21,300 nt of DNA, taken from CAZITB01 sp964542055. Lineage in GTDB: Bacteria > Planctomycetota > Phycisphaerae > Sedimentisphaerales > CAMDDF01. Below the pieces are notes generated by a model, which was not told the DNA's origin, ran no database searches, and saw only the letters and a list, made by a program, of their open reading frames with translations. Position numbers and translations under genes: made by a program. The stretch is taken from assembly GCA_964542055.1 (NCBI GenBank), contig CAZITB010000039.1, positions 1-21,300 on the forward strand. Direction: 5' to 3'. Of this stretch, positions 7,726-15,377 are shown in pieces (the stretch's first letter is position 1; the number at the start of each line of letters is the position of its first letter).

Positions 7726-8658
7726 ATGAAGAGTAATTTAAAAAGAATTTTGTATCAGAAACGAAGCGGCTTTACTTCGCTAGCGGAAATTATCGCTGCG
7801 CTTTTGATAGCTTCGCTATTGGCAGTGGCGACGATAAGGATTTATACCCGCGCTAATTCGACGGCGGGATCGTTGAGGCGTTTTCTGGAAAAAGATGATG
7901 ATGCGAAAATGGTTTTGCAGAGGATTTCCGAGGATATCGATAAGATAGCAAAGCCGGGAACGGATGCGAGTTTGACAGTCGAGAATAAGTTTGCGGAAGG
8001 TTATAATATTTGCAGATTGACAATTGAAAGTAAGATTTATGATGTTGAAGGTAAGCCTTTGACGTTTGAGAAAATTGTCTGGCAAAGCATATATGATCCG
8101 GTGGTTGACGGTTTGACCATTTATCGTGCTCACAGCGGGATGGCGGTTGAGGATAAGGTTTTGGCCAGGTATGAGACAATGGTTAATGCCTGGGAGGGAA
8201 GGGAATTATTTGTGCCGGTGGTGACCGGAGTTAGCTATTTTAAGATCGATATCCCGCAGCTGGCGGATATTGAAGATATGTCGGGCGGTTTTTATGAGGC
8301 TGGGGTTTCAGCTGAGCCGCAGAGGATGTTTGGTGCTGCTGAGATTGAGGCGGAGGATTCTTGGAATAGCGAAGAACTGCCCAAAGCGGTGCGAATGAGT
8401 ATTTCGTTCGAGCCGGTTATAGAGCTTGCAACGGGCGGGTATGATGTATATGAGGAAGAAAAGATATATCGTACAGTCGCGATAGATAGAATGAAAAAAA
8501 TGGAATATAAATTGAATCTGGCTGCTATTCCGGATATCAATGACTTTAAAGATGTTAACGATTTTGACGATGTGAATGATTTTGATAATATTGATGATAT
8601 TGATTTTGAGCAAGAACCTAATGATATGTTCTTGCCTGAAGAATTAAGAAAGAGATGA
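7726..8658 (+). CDS. gspJ: Minor pseudopilin, GspJ-like, with shifted prepilin glutamate
   Basis: This prepilin-like protein has 310 residues, long for GspJ. Cleavage after Gly15 would give FTSLAEIIAALLIASLLA. Here the conserved Glu is at mature position +6, not +5, as if one residue were inserted. The helix after the membrane segment (LRRFLEKDDDAKMVLQRISEDI) and the AVRMSISFEP strand late in the protein resemble GspJ. The C-terminal ~45 residues are Asp/Asn-rich and contain near-perfect 6-residue repeats of the type DVNDFD (8533-8604). It starts 5 bp after gspI without a clear ribosome-binding site and overlaps gspK by the ATGA arrangement. Position I-J-K supports the name. Confidence 0.72.
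   Translation: MKSNLKRILYQKRSGFTSLAEIIAALLIASLLAVATIRIYTRANSTAGSLRRFLEKDDDAKMVLQRISEDIDKIAKPGTDASLTVENKFAEGYNICRLTIESKIYDVEGKPLTFEKIVWQSIYDPVVDGLTIYRAHSGMAVEDKVLARYETMVNAWEGRELFVPVVTGVSYFKIDIPQLADIEDMSGGFYEAGVSAEPQRMFGAAEIEAEDSWNSEELPKAVRMSISFEPVIELATGGYDVYEEEKIYRTVAIDRMKKMEYKLNLAAIPDINDFKDVNDFDDVNDFDNIDDIDFEQEPNDMFLPEELRKR
8533..8604 (+). repeat. 18-bp tandem repeat encoding D-x-N-D-F-x, in gspJ
   Basis: Four consecutive 18-bp units at 8533, 8551, 8569 and 8587 encode DINDFK, DVNDFD, DVNDFD and the degenerate NIDDID. The units differ at synonymous positions (for example AAC against AAT), so the array is old enough to have drifted at DNA level while the peptide pattern was kept. Confidence 0.8.
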
Positions 8659-10013
8659 GAAAGCCTTTTAACAATCGAAATAGTGGTATGGTTTTGATCC
8701 TTACGATCGTAACGCTAGTTGTTTTGGCGACTATGCTTTATACGCTTGGCGCTAAACTTTCGGCGAAGCTGCATCGTGATCAGTATCTGATCGATTATCA
8801 AAAGGCGGTTTACGGTTGCGATTCAGCGGCTAAGTACGCCCTGGCACAAATACAGGATGCTAATTTTGCTTTGGCAGCCAGGCCGAATGAGCCGGATTTT
8901 TCAGACCTTTTCCAGATGAGTCAGCAGGAATACGAAGAAATTCTGGAAGAGTATAAATTGCAGTATGCGGATGAGATGGGTGTTATGCTGCCGCAGGAAA
9001 ATGACTACAATGACTATTCTGATGAGGGGGATGCAGAGGATGTGAACTTTGCGGAACTGATTGCCAGAGCTGATGAAAGCATGGCAATGGATCAGAATTT
9101 TATGGACTTCAATGATGTAAATGAAACTGATGATGAGTTTGGGTATTATAGTGATGATCCGCTTGAGGATTTATATATTCGCGGGCCTTATGGTTACCGA
9201 TGGCCGCAGGTTGATGAGGCTATGGAGTTTGAGGTTGGGGATGTTGAAGTTACTGTTGAAATCGAAGATGAAAATGCCAAGCTGCCGTTAACGTGGGGTT
9301 TGGCAGTTGATCCCAATAGTAAGAAACAGGCCGAGGCAGCGGTAAAAACTTTTTTTCAATGGATGGAACTTTCTCCAAATGAAATTGAGACACTGCAAAA
9401 ACAACTTGATTATATTCAGGAGATAAAGTTTTTCTCGCTTGAAATGCCACCGGTTATTATCACGGAGAAAGTAACAAAGGAAGCTGAAGCGCAAAAGAAC
9501 AGAAGAAACGTCAGGCGCAGGACCAGAAGATCCAAAACTACAACCACTTCTACAAAACGAGATGCTTTGCTTGATCAGACTGATTATTCGAAGATATTGC
9601 ACAGCTCACTTTTAGAAGATTCGATTTTGAGGAAAGCTACTTTTCAGTCCCCTGACAGGGTAGAGAATGCTCTTAAGTATCTTGGGTTGTGGGGAACGAG
9701 CAAGGTTAATATAAATACGGCACCGAGGCATGTGCTTGAAGCGACGTTTGTGTTCGGCGGCGATGAGGTGATGATAGCGAATGCAATAATTTCAATGCGA
9801 AAGATCAAGCCCTTTGAAAGTATAGATGAATTGTCTAAGGAGCTTTATCAGTACAATGATTCGATAGAAAAAAGCAAACCGTTTATAACAACTGTAAGTG
9901 ATGTATTTACGATTCATATTAGTGCTTATTCAGGAACGGCCAAAGCGTCATTGATAGCAGCTGTGAAAAAAGAAAAGGGAAAGATCAGAACAATAGCGGT
10001 TTTTTCCGATTAA
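8655..10013 (+). CDS. gspK: Minor pseudopilin GspK-like, with acidic insert and Arg/Thr cluster
   Basis: This is the large minor pseudopilin expected at the pseudopilus tip with I and J; 452 residues. A basic leader ends at Gly11, and the mature part begins MVLILTIVTLVVLATML without Glu at +5, as is typical for GspK. The C-terminal half contains VNINTAPRHVLEA (351-363) and a SAM-like helical region (about 365-395), both characteristic of GspK. Two features are unusual. One is an insert at about residues 95-175 dominated by Asp, Glu, Asn and Tyr. The other is a strongly basic/Thr-rich segment at 281-302. The start overlaps the gspJ stop (ATGA), indicating translational coupling. Confidence 0.85.
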   Translation: MRKPFNNRNSGMVLILTIVTLVVLATMLYTLGAKLSAKLHRDQYLIDYQKAVYGCDSAAKYALAQIQDANFALAARPNEPDFSDLFQMSQQEYEEILEEYKLQYADEMGVMLPQENDYNDYSDEGDAEDVNFAELIARADESMAMDQNFMDFNDVNETDDEFGYYSDDPLEDLYIRGPYGYRWPQVDEAMEFEVGDVEVTVEIEDENAKLPLTWGLAVDPNSKKQAEAAVKTFFQWMELSPNEIETLQKQLDYIQEIKFFSLEMPPVIITEKVTKEAEAQKNRRNVRRRTRRSKTTTTSTKRDALLDQTDYSKILHSSLLEDSILRKATFQSPDRVENALKYLGLWGTSKVNINTAPRHVLEATFVFGGDEVMIANAIISMRKIKPFESIDELSKELYQYNDSIEKSKPFITTVSDVFTIHISAYSGTAKASLIAAVKKEKGKIRTIAVFSD

Positions 10014-10031
10014 TTTAGTTGGAGCAAAAAA

Positions 10032-11456
10032 GTGGAACATCAAAATTCTGCAGGTATTTATTTAAAAGAGAATAAAGCGATTTCGGTTGTTTATAAAGAC
10101 TCAAAGAAATTGAGTTTTTCTCTGTCAGAACTTGCCCAGGATCAAAGCGGTCAAGAGGCTGTAAAGGAAAAATTGGCTGTGCTGGCAGAGAATGTCAAAA
10201 AGCAAGTTTCCGGAGGTAAGTTGAATATGTCTTTGGATTGCGGTTTTTATACTCAGCATCAGATACACAGCAAGTTTACGGATAAACGGCAAATCAGTCA
10301 GACAGTTAAATTTGATGTGGAAGAGGTTTTGGCCACTGATATATTTGAAAAAGCAATTGCTTTTGAAATTAATAAGACCGAAAGCAGCGGCTCGGATTTA
10401 ACAGTATATGCCGGGGAAAAGAAGTTTCTTTCTGATGTGTTGTCCGATTTTCAAACCAATAAGTTGGATCCTATGTCGATCGAGCCTGATGTGGCTTGTC
10501 TGGCCAGGTTTGTCGATAATAAATTGAAAAAATTGGTCAATGATAATTGTGTAATGATTCTGCTTTCTGATGAAAGATGCTATATTATCAGCTTTGTGGA
10601 TGGCGCAGCGAAACCTCTGACCAGAACTTTTCTGACCAGCCCCAGCGAGGATAAGACAAAACTGCTTCAAAGACAAATTACGTTGACATGTGCAGGTTAT
10701 TCAGTCGGCTTGGAAAATTTAAATTTTCTTATTGCTGATACTACCGGATCGGTTGAAGTTCAACAATTAAGTGAACGGTTGGGGATAAAGGCCGAGAGCT
10801 TTGATCTGTCAGTGTATTTACCTAAGCTGGAAGACGAAATAGAAGTCCTGGATGCGGCGATTGCTTACGGCTGCAGCTTGAGTGAAATTGGTAAAGAAGA
10901 AAATCTGGATTTTCGCAGGGATTTTTCGCCATACAAGGGCAGACGTGAAACGATTGAAAGAACGTTGAAATATCTTTCGGTTTTTGCGAGTATAATGCTG
11001 CTTGCTGTGGGGGTTTACTTTCAGCTTGAGGTGGTCAAAAAGAGTAAAAATGTACAAAAAGCCGAAACTAAATTATATGATGAAGTTTCTATGATAATGC
11101 CCAAAAGACAATTGTCTGGAACAAAAGAATCTGTAGTCAGTTTGTTAAATCGTGAAATTGTCAAACTTAATGAGCAGAAGTCGGGCCAGTTGACGCTTGA
11201 GGAAGGCTCGATAGAAGCGAAACTTAACTTTGTACTTGAGGCGATCAATAACGTGCCTAAGGAAGTTGATTTGAACATTGAAACCATAGATGTTTCGCAA
11301 AGTTCGATACGTGTTATCGGTGATACAGACAGTTCGAGAAGTACGCTGATTTTCTTTGATTCGATCAAGAAACATACAGATTTGATAATCGATGAAAGGT
11401 CTTCGAAGACATCAGGTGCAAGAAATAATTTCAGAGTTTCAATGAGGACAAATTAA
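10032..11456 (+). CDS. gspL: T2SS cytoplasmic-membrane linker GspL-like (PilM/GspL actin-like fold)
   Basis: This 474-residue protein starts with GTG, supported by GGAG seven bases upstream. The N-terminal ~300 residues have the pattern of an actin-like GspL/PilM cytoplasmic domain (AGIYLKENKAISVVY at the start, AIAYGCSLSEIG near 280, then LDFRRDFSPYKGRR just before the membrane). A single hydrophobic segment lies at about 314-330. It is followed by a likely coiled coil and a C-terminal periplasmic domain. This topology and its place between gspK and gspM fit GspL, which recruits GspE. Sequence identity to proteobacterial GspL is not evident by eye, so the name leans on architecture and order. 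Confidence 0.78.
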   Translation: MEHQNSAGIYLKENKAISVVYKDSKKLSFSLSELAQDQSGQEAVKEKLAVLAENVKKQVSGGKLNMSLDCGFYTQHQIHSKFTDKRQISQTVKFDVEEVLATDIFEKAIAFEINKTESSGSDLTVYAGEKKFLSDVLSDFQTNKLDPMSIEPDVACLARFVDNKLKKLVNDNCVMILLSDERCYIISFVDGAAKPLTRTFLTSPSEDKTKLLQRQITLTCAGYSVGLENLNFLIADTTGSVEVQQLSERLGIKAESFDLSVYLPKLEDEIEVLDAAIAYGCSLSEIGKEENLDFRRDFSPYKGRRETIERTLKYLSVFASIMLLAVGVYFQLEVVKKSKNVQKAETKLYDEVSMIMPKRQLSGTKESVVSLLNREIVKLNEQKSGQLTLEEGSIEAKLNFVLEAINNVPKEVDLNIETIDVSQSSIRVIGDTDSSRSTLIFFDSIKKHTDLIIDERSSKTSGARNNFRVSMRTN

Positions 11457-11467
11457 GAGGAAAAATT

Positions 11468-11962
11468 ATGCAAGATATATTGAGAAATAAAATGGTTTAT
11501 TTTCTGGCGATTCCGGTAGTTTTGCTTGTCTGGTCGAGCTATAACTCGCTTGTCGTGCTTCCTCAAAGGCATGATCAGTACCAGGAATTAGTCGAACAGT
11601 ACAGTAAAAGCCAGCCTTTGATCGGTCAGATTATAAAACTTGCCCCTGAAAGGGTCATTCAAGCCAATGATAAGGATTCGCAGTTCGATTATGATGTTGC
11701 GATAATGAAAACGGCTCAGCTTTGCCAGATTTCGCCAAGTAAAATAACGCCGAATATCCGCAGTAAAATTACTAACAGCCGGCAAGCGGTTCATGACGCA
11801 ACAGTTTCGATCGATGAAATTAAAATCCAGCAGTTTGCGAAATTTCTGTCGGTTTCACTTCATTTGTGGCCGGACCTGCAATGTCAAAGATTGAAACTGA
11901 TAAGGCTTAAAGGGGATAAAGATTCCTGGAAAGCCGATGTAAGCTTCAGATACTTTTATTAA
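11468..11962 (+). CDS. gspM: T2SS protein GspM-like
   Basis: This small bitopic protein has 164 residues. A short cytoplasmic start is followed by one hydrophobic segment at about residues 10-25 (MVYFLAIPVVLLVWSS), a probable helix (HDQYQELVEQYSKSQ), and a C-terminal periplasmic domain of ~90 residues. Length, topology and position after the GspL-like gene match GspM/PilO, which pairs with GspL. A GAGG ribosome-binding site lies 7 bases before the ATG. It is the last gene of the operon, directly before the terminator. No residue motif proves the family; the call is contextual. Confidence 0.65.
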   Translation: MQDILRNKMVYFLAIPVVLLVWSSYNSLVVLPQRHDQYQELVEQYSKSQPLIGQIIKLAPERVIQANDKDSQFDYDVAIMKTAQLCQISPSKITPNIRSKITNSRQAVHDATVSIDEIKIQQFAKFLSVSLHLWPDLQCQRLKLIRLKGDKDSWKADVSFRYFY

Positions 11963-11972
11963 TTTAAAATGT

Positions 11973-12003
11973 AAGCTCTCCGCAGAACGGAGAGCTTTTT
12001 TTT
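11973..12003 (+). terminator. Rho-independent terminator of the T2SS operon
   Basis: A perfect 10-bp inverted repeat (AAGCTCTCCG at 11973-11982 and CGGAGAGCTT at 11988-11997) with a 5-base loop runs into eight T bases (11996-12003). It begins 10 bases after the gspM stop. On the minus strand the same hairpin follows infC, but the T tract there is weak. Confidence 0.93.
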
Positions 12004-12520
12004 ATTTTTGGGCAAGTGAAACCATCAGCAGGGTAAGTCTTTTGCCGGAGAAAACCGGTGGTCTTTCGGCTTTAGCTATATCGGCTAATGTTTCTTTTAT
12101 ATATTCCACCATTTCATAGCCATGTTCTTTGTGCATCATTTCTCTGCCGCGGAACATAATGGTAAACTGTACCCTGTTGCCTTTTTCCAGGAACTTTCTT
12201 GCGTGGTTTATTTTGATGTCCCTGTCATGGTCATCAATTTCCGGACGCAGCCTGATTTCTTTCAAGGTAACAGTGTGCTGTTTTTTCGTAGATTGCTTTT
12301 GTTTTTGTTTTTGCTGATAAAGGTACTTTCCAAAATCCATAACCCTGCAAACGGGGGGACTAGTGTTTGGTGAAACCTCTACTAAATCCAGTTCTGCCTC
12401 ATAAGCAATATTTTTAGCTTGTGCAAGGCTTACAATTCCCAACTGGTTATTTTCCTGGTCAATCAATCTGACCTGTTCGGTTTTGATCGCACTGTTGACA
12501 CGAAGTTTGTCTTTGCTAAT
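12002..12520 (-). CDS. infC: Translation initiation factor IF-3
   Basis: IF-3 binds the 30S subunit and enforces start-codon and initiator-tRNA selection. The reading frame from ATT 12520 gives 172 residues, close to the usual ~180. Upstream of the first ATG/GTG/TTG-type codon (TTG 12466), the frame still encodes a classic IF-3 N-terminus (SKDKLRVNSAIKTEQVRLID). The start must therefore be the AUU at 12520, or the adjacent AUU at 12523; AAGGAG lies 7 bases before 12520. Conserved parts are LGIVSLAQAKNIA, ELDLVEVSP, PPVCRVMDFGKYLY, the KEIRLRPEIDDHD segment and the C-terminal GRE/AKAERPP region. A Gln/Lys-rich linker joins the two domains. It lies 36 bp after thrS. An AUU start is known from E. 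coli infC, where it makes IF-3 autoregulate its own translation. Confidence 0.95.
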   Translation of the reverse strand: MSKDKLRVNSAIKTEQVRLIDQENNQLGIVSLAQAKNIAYEAELDLVEVSPNTSPPVCRVMDFGKYLYQQKQKQKQSTKKQHTVTLKEIRLRPEIDDHDRDIKINHARKFLEKGNRVQFTIMFRGREMMHKEHGYEMVEYIKETLADIAKAERPPVFSGKRLTLLMVSLAQK

Positions 12521-12533
12521 AATTAGTCTCCTT
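12517..12533 (-). promoter_or_regulatory. infC ribosome-binding site with AUU start
   Basis: On the minus strand AAGGAG (12533-12528) is followed by ACTAATT and then ATT at 12520. A strong Shine-Dalgarno sequence next to a non-canonical start is the arrangement used for IF-3 autocontrol. Confidence 0.8.
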
Positions 12534-12556
12534 AAATAAACTTAAAAATTTTTCTA

Positions 12557-14476
12557 TTATTCAATATCTAACGAAAGTCTTCTTTCGTCAATGATTTTTG
12601 TTAGATTTTTTATAAAATCATCAATGTTCATATTAACGGTACTTTTGGATCCCCTGGTTCTGATATTGACCTGGCCAGCTTGTTTTTCTTTTTCGCCTAT
12701 TACAAGCATGTACGGGGGATGGTCAAGATGGGCGCGTGCGATTTTTGCACCGATTTTGTCAGCGGCAAGATCGATTGAACATCGGATTGGTGCCGATTTT
12801 AGTTTTTTGAGTATATCGCATGCGTAGTCTTCAACTTTTTCGCTTATGGTGAGAATGCGTACCTGTTCAGGGGCCAGCCATAAGGGGAATGCACCGGCGT
12901 AATGTTCTATCAGGATACCCATGAACCTTTCAAGCGAACCCAAGATCGCGCGGTGAATCATCACAGGGGTTTTTTCGGAGTTGTCTGAATCGGTGTAAGT
13001 CAATTCAAACCGTGCGGGCATTGAGAAATCCAATTGAATTGTGCCAAGCTGCCATGATCTTTTGAGGCAGTCTTCTATATGGAAGTCGATTTTGGGGCCG
13101 TAAAAGGCTCCATCGCCTTCGTTTAGCTGGTAATCGATTTTTTTGTCATTCAATGCGCCTACCAGAGAGTTGGTTGCTGTTTCCCAAATTTCATCAGAAC
13201 CGATGTGTTTTTCCGGTTTGGTTGACAGCTCGATATGAAAATCCTCAAAGCCAAAGGTTTTATAAATCTGGAAAATCATGTCGATCACAACTTTTATCTC
13301 ATCCTGTATCTGATCCGGTCGGCAGAAAATATGGCCATCATCCTGAGTAAACTGACGGACTCTGATCAAGCCGTGCATCTGGCCGCTTGCTTCGTAACGA
13401 TGTACAAGGCCGAGTTCGGCGACACGCATGGGGAATTCGCGGTAAGAATGCTGGCTGGAGTTATAAACCAGCAGGCCGCCGGGGCAGTTCATGGGTTTAA
13501 CCGCGTATGTTACTTCATCGACGGTTGTGAAGTACATGTTTTCCTTATAGTTGTCCCAGTGGCCGCTTTTGTGCCAGAGGGATTCATTGAGCATGATGGG
13601 GGTTTTGATCTCGGAATATTCGTAACGGCGGTGAATGTCTCTCCAGTAATCGATTATTTGGTTCCAAAGGGTCATTCCTTTGGGATGTAGAAACGCAAAG
13701 CCGGGGCCTTCGTCATGAAAGCTAAACAGGTTCATCTGTTTGCCGATTATGCGGTGGTCGCGTTTTTTGGCTTCTTCGAGCCTTTCAAGGTATTCATCCA
13801 GCATTTTTTTGTTCGGCCAGGCGGTTCCGTAAACTCTCTGGAGCATTTTTTCGCTTGCATCACCGTGCCAGTAGGCCCCGGCAACGCTCATTACTTTGAA
13901 GGCGCCTACTTTGGAGGTATCGGGAATGTGGGGTCCGCGGCAGAGGTCTTCGAAACCATGGCCATGAGTATAAAAAGCTATCACGTCGCCATCGGCCCGT
14001 TCGATGTTATCTGTTTTGTAGATGTCTCCTTGCACTCTTTCGAGGGCTTGCTGTTTTGTAAGTTCTATCCTTTTAAATGGCAGAGCAGCGTTTGCTATTT
14101 CGCTCATTTTTTGTTCGATTTTGGGAAAATCCTCGGGTTTTATCGAGTAATCAAGGTCTATATCGTAGTAAAAACCGTCTTTTACTGTTGGCCCATAGAC
14201 GAGTTTGGCTTGGGGCCATAGAGATTTTATAGCTTGAGCCATAATATGAGCGCAGCTATGTCGAAGTATTTCCAGGCTCTGGGGAGTTTTTGGAGTAAGG
14301 ATTTCGATTTTAACATCCTGATTAATAGGAGTGGATAAATCTACAATTTTGTCGTTTAATTTTGCCGCTAGAGCAGATTTTGCGAGACCTGGTCCGATCG
14401 CTTGTGCAACATCGTAAGCGGTAGAACCATTTTCGAGGGATAAAACATTGCCATCGGGAAGTTCAACTTTTATCAT
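12557..14476 (-). CDS. thrS: Threonine-tRNA ligase
   Basis: This enzyme charges tRNA-Thr; 639 residues, full length. Residues 1-60 are the TGS domain. The editing domain has HSCAH at 73-77 and the second half of its site as CRGPH further on. The class II catalytic core includes MNCPGG (zinc Cys), HRYEASGQMHGLIRVRQF (motif 2 region with zinc His), DDGHIFC and the motif 3 region HRAILGSLERFMGIL. The anticodon-binding domain is C-terminal (PLWLAPEQVRILTISEK). All expected metal and editing residues are visible. It starts at ATG 14476 with GGAGA 14 bases upstream, a little far. It has its own promoter and is followed by infC. Confidence 0.97.
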   Translation of the reverse strand: MIKVELPDGNVLSLENGSTAYDVAQAIGPGLAKSALAAKLNDKIVDLSTPINQDVKIEILTPKTPQSLEILRHSCAHIMAQAIKSLWPQAKLVYGPTVKDGFYYDIDLDYSIKPEDFPKIEQKMSEIANAALPFKRIELTKQQALERVQGDIYKTDNIERADGDVIAFYTHGHGFEDLCRGPHIPDTSKVGAFKVMSVAGAYWHGDASEKMLQRVYGTAWPNKKMLDEYLERLEEAKKRDHRIIGKQMNLFSFHDEGPGFAFLHPKGMTLWNQIIDYWRDIHRRYEYSEIKTPIMLNESLWHKSGHWDNYKENMYFTTVDEVTYAVKPMNCPGGLLVYNSSQHSYREFPMRVAELGLVHRYEASGQMHGLIRVRQFTQDDGHIFCRPDQIQDEIKVVIDMIFQIYKTFGFEDFHIELSTKPEKHIGSDEIWETATNSLVGALNDKKIDYQLNEGDGAFYGPKIDFHIEDCLKRSWQLGTIQLDFSMPARFELTYTDSDNSEKTPVMIHRAILGSLERFMGILIEHYAGAFPLWLAPEQVRILTISEKVEDYACDILKKLKSAPIRCSIDLAADKIGAKIARAHLDHPPYMLVIGEKEKQAGQVNIRTRGSKSTVNMNIDDFIKNLTKIIDERRLSLDIE

Positions 14477-14521
14477 TTATTATCCAATTATCTCCAAAAA
14501 ACATATAAAATTAGAATACGA

Positions 14522-14550
14522 ATTATAACAAGGCAGTGAAAAAGAATCAA
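14522..14550 (-). promoter_or_regulatory. Promoter of thrS-infC
   Basis: On the minus strand TTGATT (14550-14545), a 17-bp spacer and a perfect TATAAT (14527-14522) form a sigma70-type promoter. The leader to thrS would be about 40 nt, too short for a T-box or a complex attenuator. The -35 lies 14 bp past the gph stop. Confidence 0.75.
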
Positions 14551-14564
14551 AACAATTTATGTAA

Positions 14565-15212
14565 TCAATCCAGTAAACTCATAAGCTGTGAGGGTTTATC
14601 AAATATCTCATCAGGGGAAAGCGTCTGGAGCTGGTCTTTTGTTCTGAAACCCCATGTAACCGCAATGGTGTAAATCTGAGCATTTTTACCGGTGTTGATG
14701 TCGGCTTCGCTGTCGCCAATCATTACGCAATTTTCGGGGGAGACGTTCAAATCTTTGATCAATTTCAAAATGGCATCCGGTTGAGGTTTTGGAGGAATGG
14801 AATCGGTTTCACCGATGATTTTTTCGAAACCGGTATCACGTAAACAGCCAGCGACGATTTTTTCGGATGTTTTTTGTTCTTTGTTGGTTAAAACGGCTAA
14901 TTTTATGCCATTTTGTTTATAATTTTTCAGAATTTCCGGAATTTGCGGGTATGGGCGGCTTTTATTACAGCAATTTTCGCTGTAATGGTTCCAAACTATC
15001 GGCAAAAGCTCGGTTAAAAGATGTTTTTTGCCCTCAGGCAAGGCCTGGCGAGCGAAATTTTCTTTTCCGTGGCCTATCATTTTCAAACATTGCTGCGGGG
15101 TATGAGTGGGCATATGCAATTTTTTGAGGCCGAAATTCATAGAATCGGTCAAATCTTCGAGGGAATCGACCAAAGTTCCGTCTAAATCAAAGATGGCACA
15201 TTCAATTTTCAC
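14565..15212 (-). CDS. gph: HAD-superfamily phosphatase, phosphoglycolate phosphatase-like
   Basis: This 215-residue protein is a haloacid-dehalogenase family hydrolase of the Gph/PGPase type. Motif I is DLDGT at 9-13 with nucleophile Asp9 and acid/base Asp11. Motif II is LTN at 108-110, motif III Lys is in PPKPQPD (Lys142), and motif IV is GDSEAD at 166-171. An alpha-helical cap lies between motif I and motif II. It starts with GTG 15212, supported by AAGGAG five bases upstream. Likely roles are removal of 2-phosphoglycolate or hydrolysis of another small phosphomonoester or pyrophosphate (PpaX-like); the substrate cannot be told from sequence. It precedes thrS but is separated from it by the thrS promoter. 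Confidence 0.82.
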   Translation of the reverse strand: MKIECAIFDLDGTLVDSLEDLTDSMNFGLKKLHMPTHTPQQCLKMIGHGKENFARQALPEGKKHLLTELLPIVWNHYSENCCNKSRPYPQIPEILKNYKQNGIKLAVLTNKEQKTSEKIVAGCLRDTGFEKIIGETDSIPPKPQPDAILKLIKDLNVSPENCVMIGDSEADINTGKNAQIYTIAVTWGFRTKDQLQTLSPDEIFDKPSQLMSLLD

Positions 15213-15313
15213 TTTTACTCCTTAAATTTTTAATATAAAACTATTTTGATGCCATATTTTTTAAAATTTGTCAAGTTTTACCTGGATTGTGAAAATTAGG
15301 TCCGAAAAAATCC

Positions 15314-15342
15314 TTGTTTAAGTCGTATAGTGTAAGTAGAAT
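15314..15342 (+). promoter_or_regulatory. Promoter of the FHA-domain gene
   Basis: TTGTTT (15314-15319), a 17-bp spacer and TAGAAT (15337-15342) fit a sigma70-type promoter. A start near 15349 and an AAAGGGGAG ribosome-binding site before ATG 15378 complete the leader. The region is divergent from gph. Confidence 0.5.
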
Positions 15343-15377
15343 AAAGTGTATAAATATTTTAACGAAAGGGGAGTAAA

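Noticed and set aside
13235..14221. Two plus-strand frames (13235-13690 and 13715-14221) opposite thrS
   Set aside because: They have Shine-Dalgarno-less starts and low-information Phe-rich products, and they lie over conserved ThrRS motifs.
14477..14521. T-box or other riboswitch before thrS
   Set aside because: The likely leader is only about 40 nt with no stable hairpin or T-box sequence.
15269..15274. Perfect TTGACA on the minus strand upstream of gph
   Set aside because: No acceptable -10 hexamer lies 16-18 bp downstream, so I do not call a promoter.
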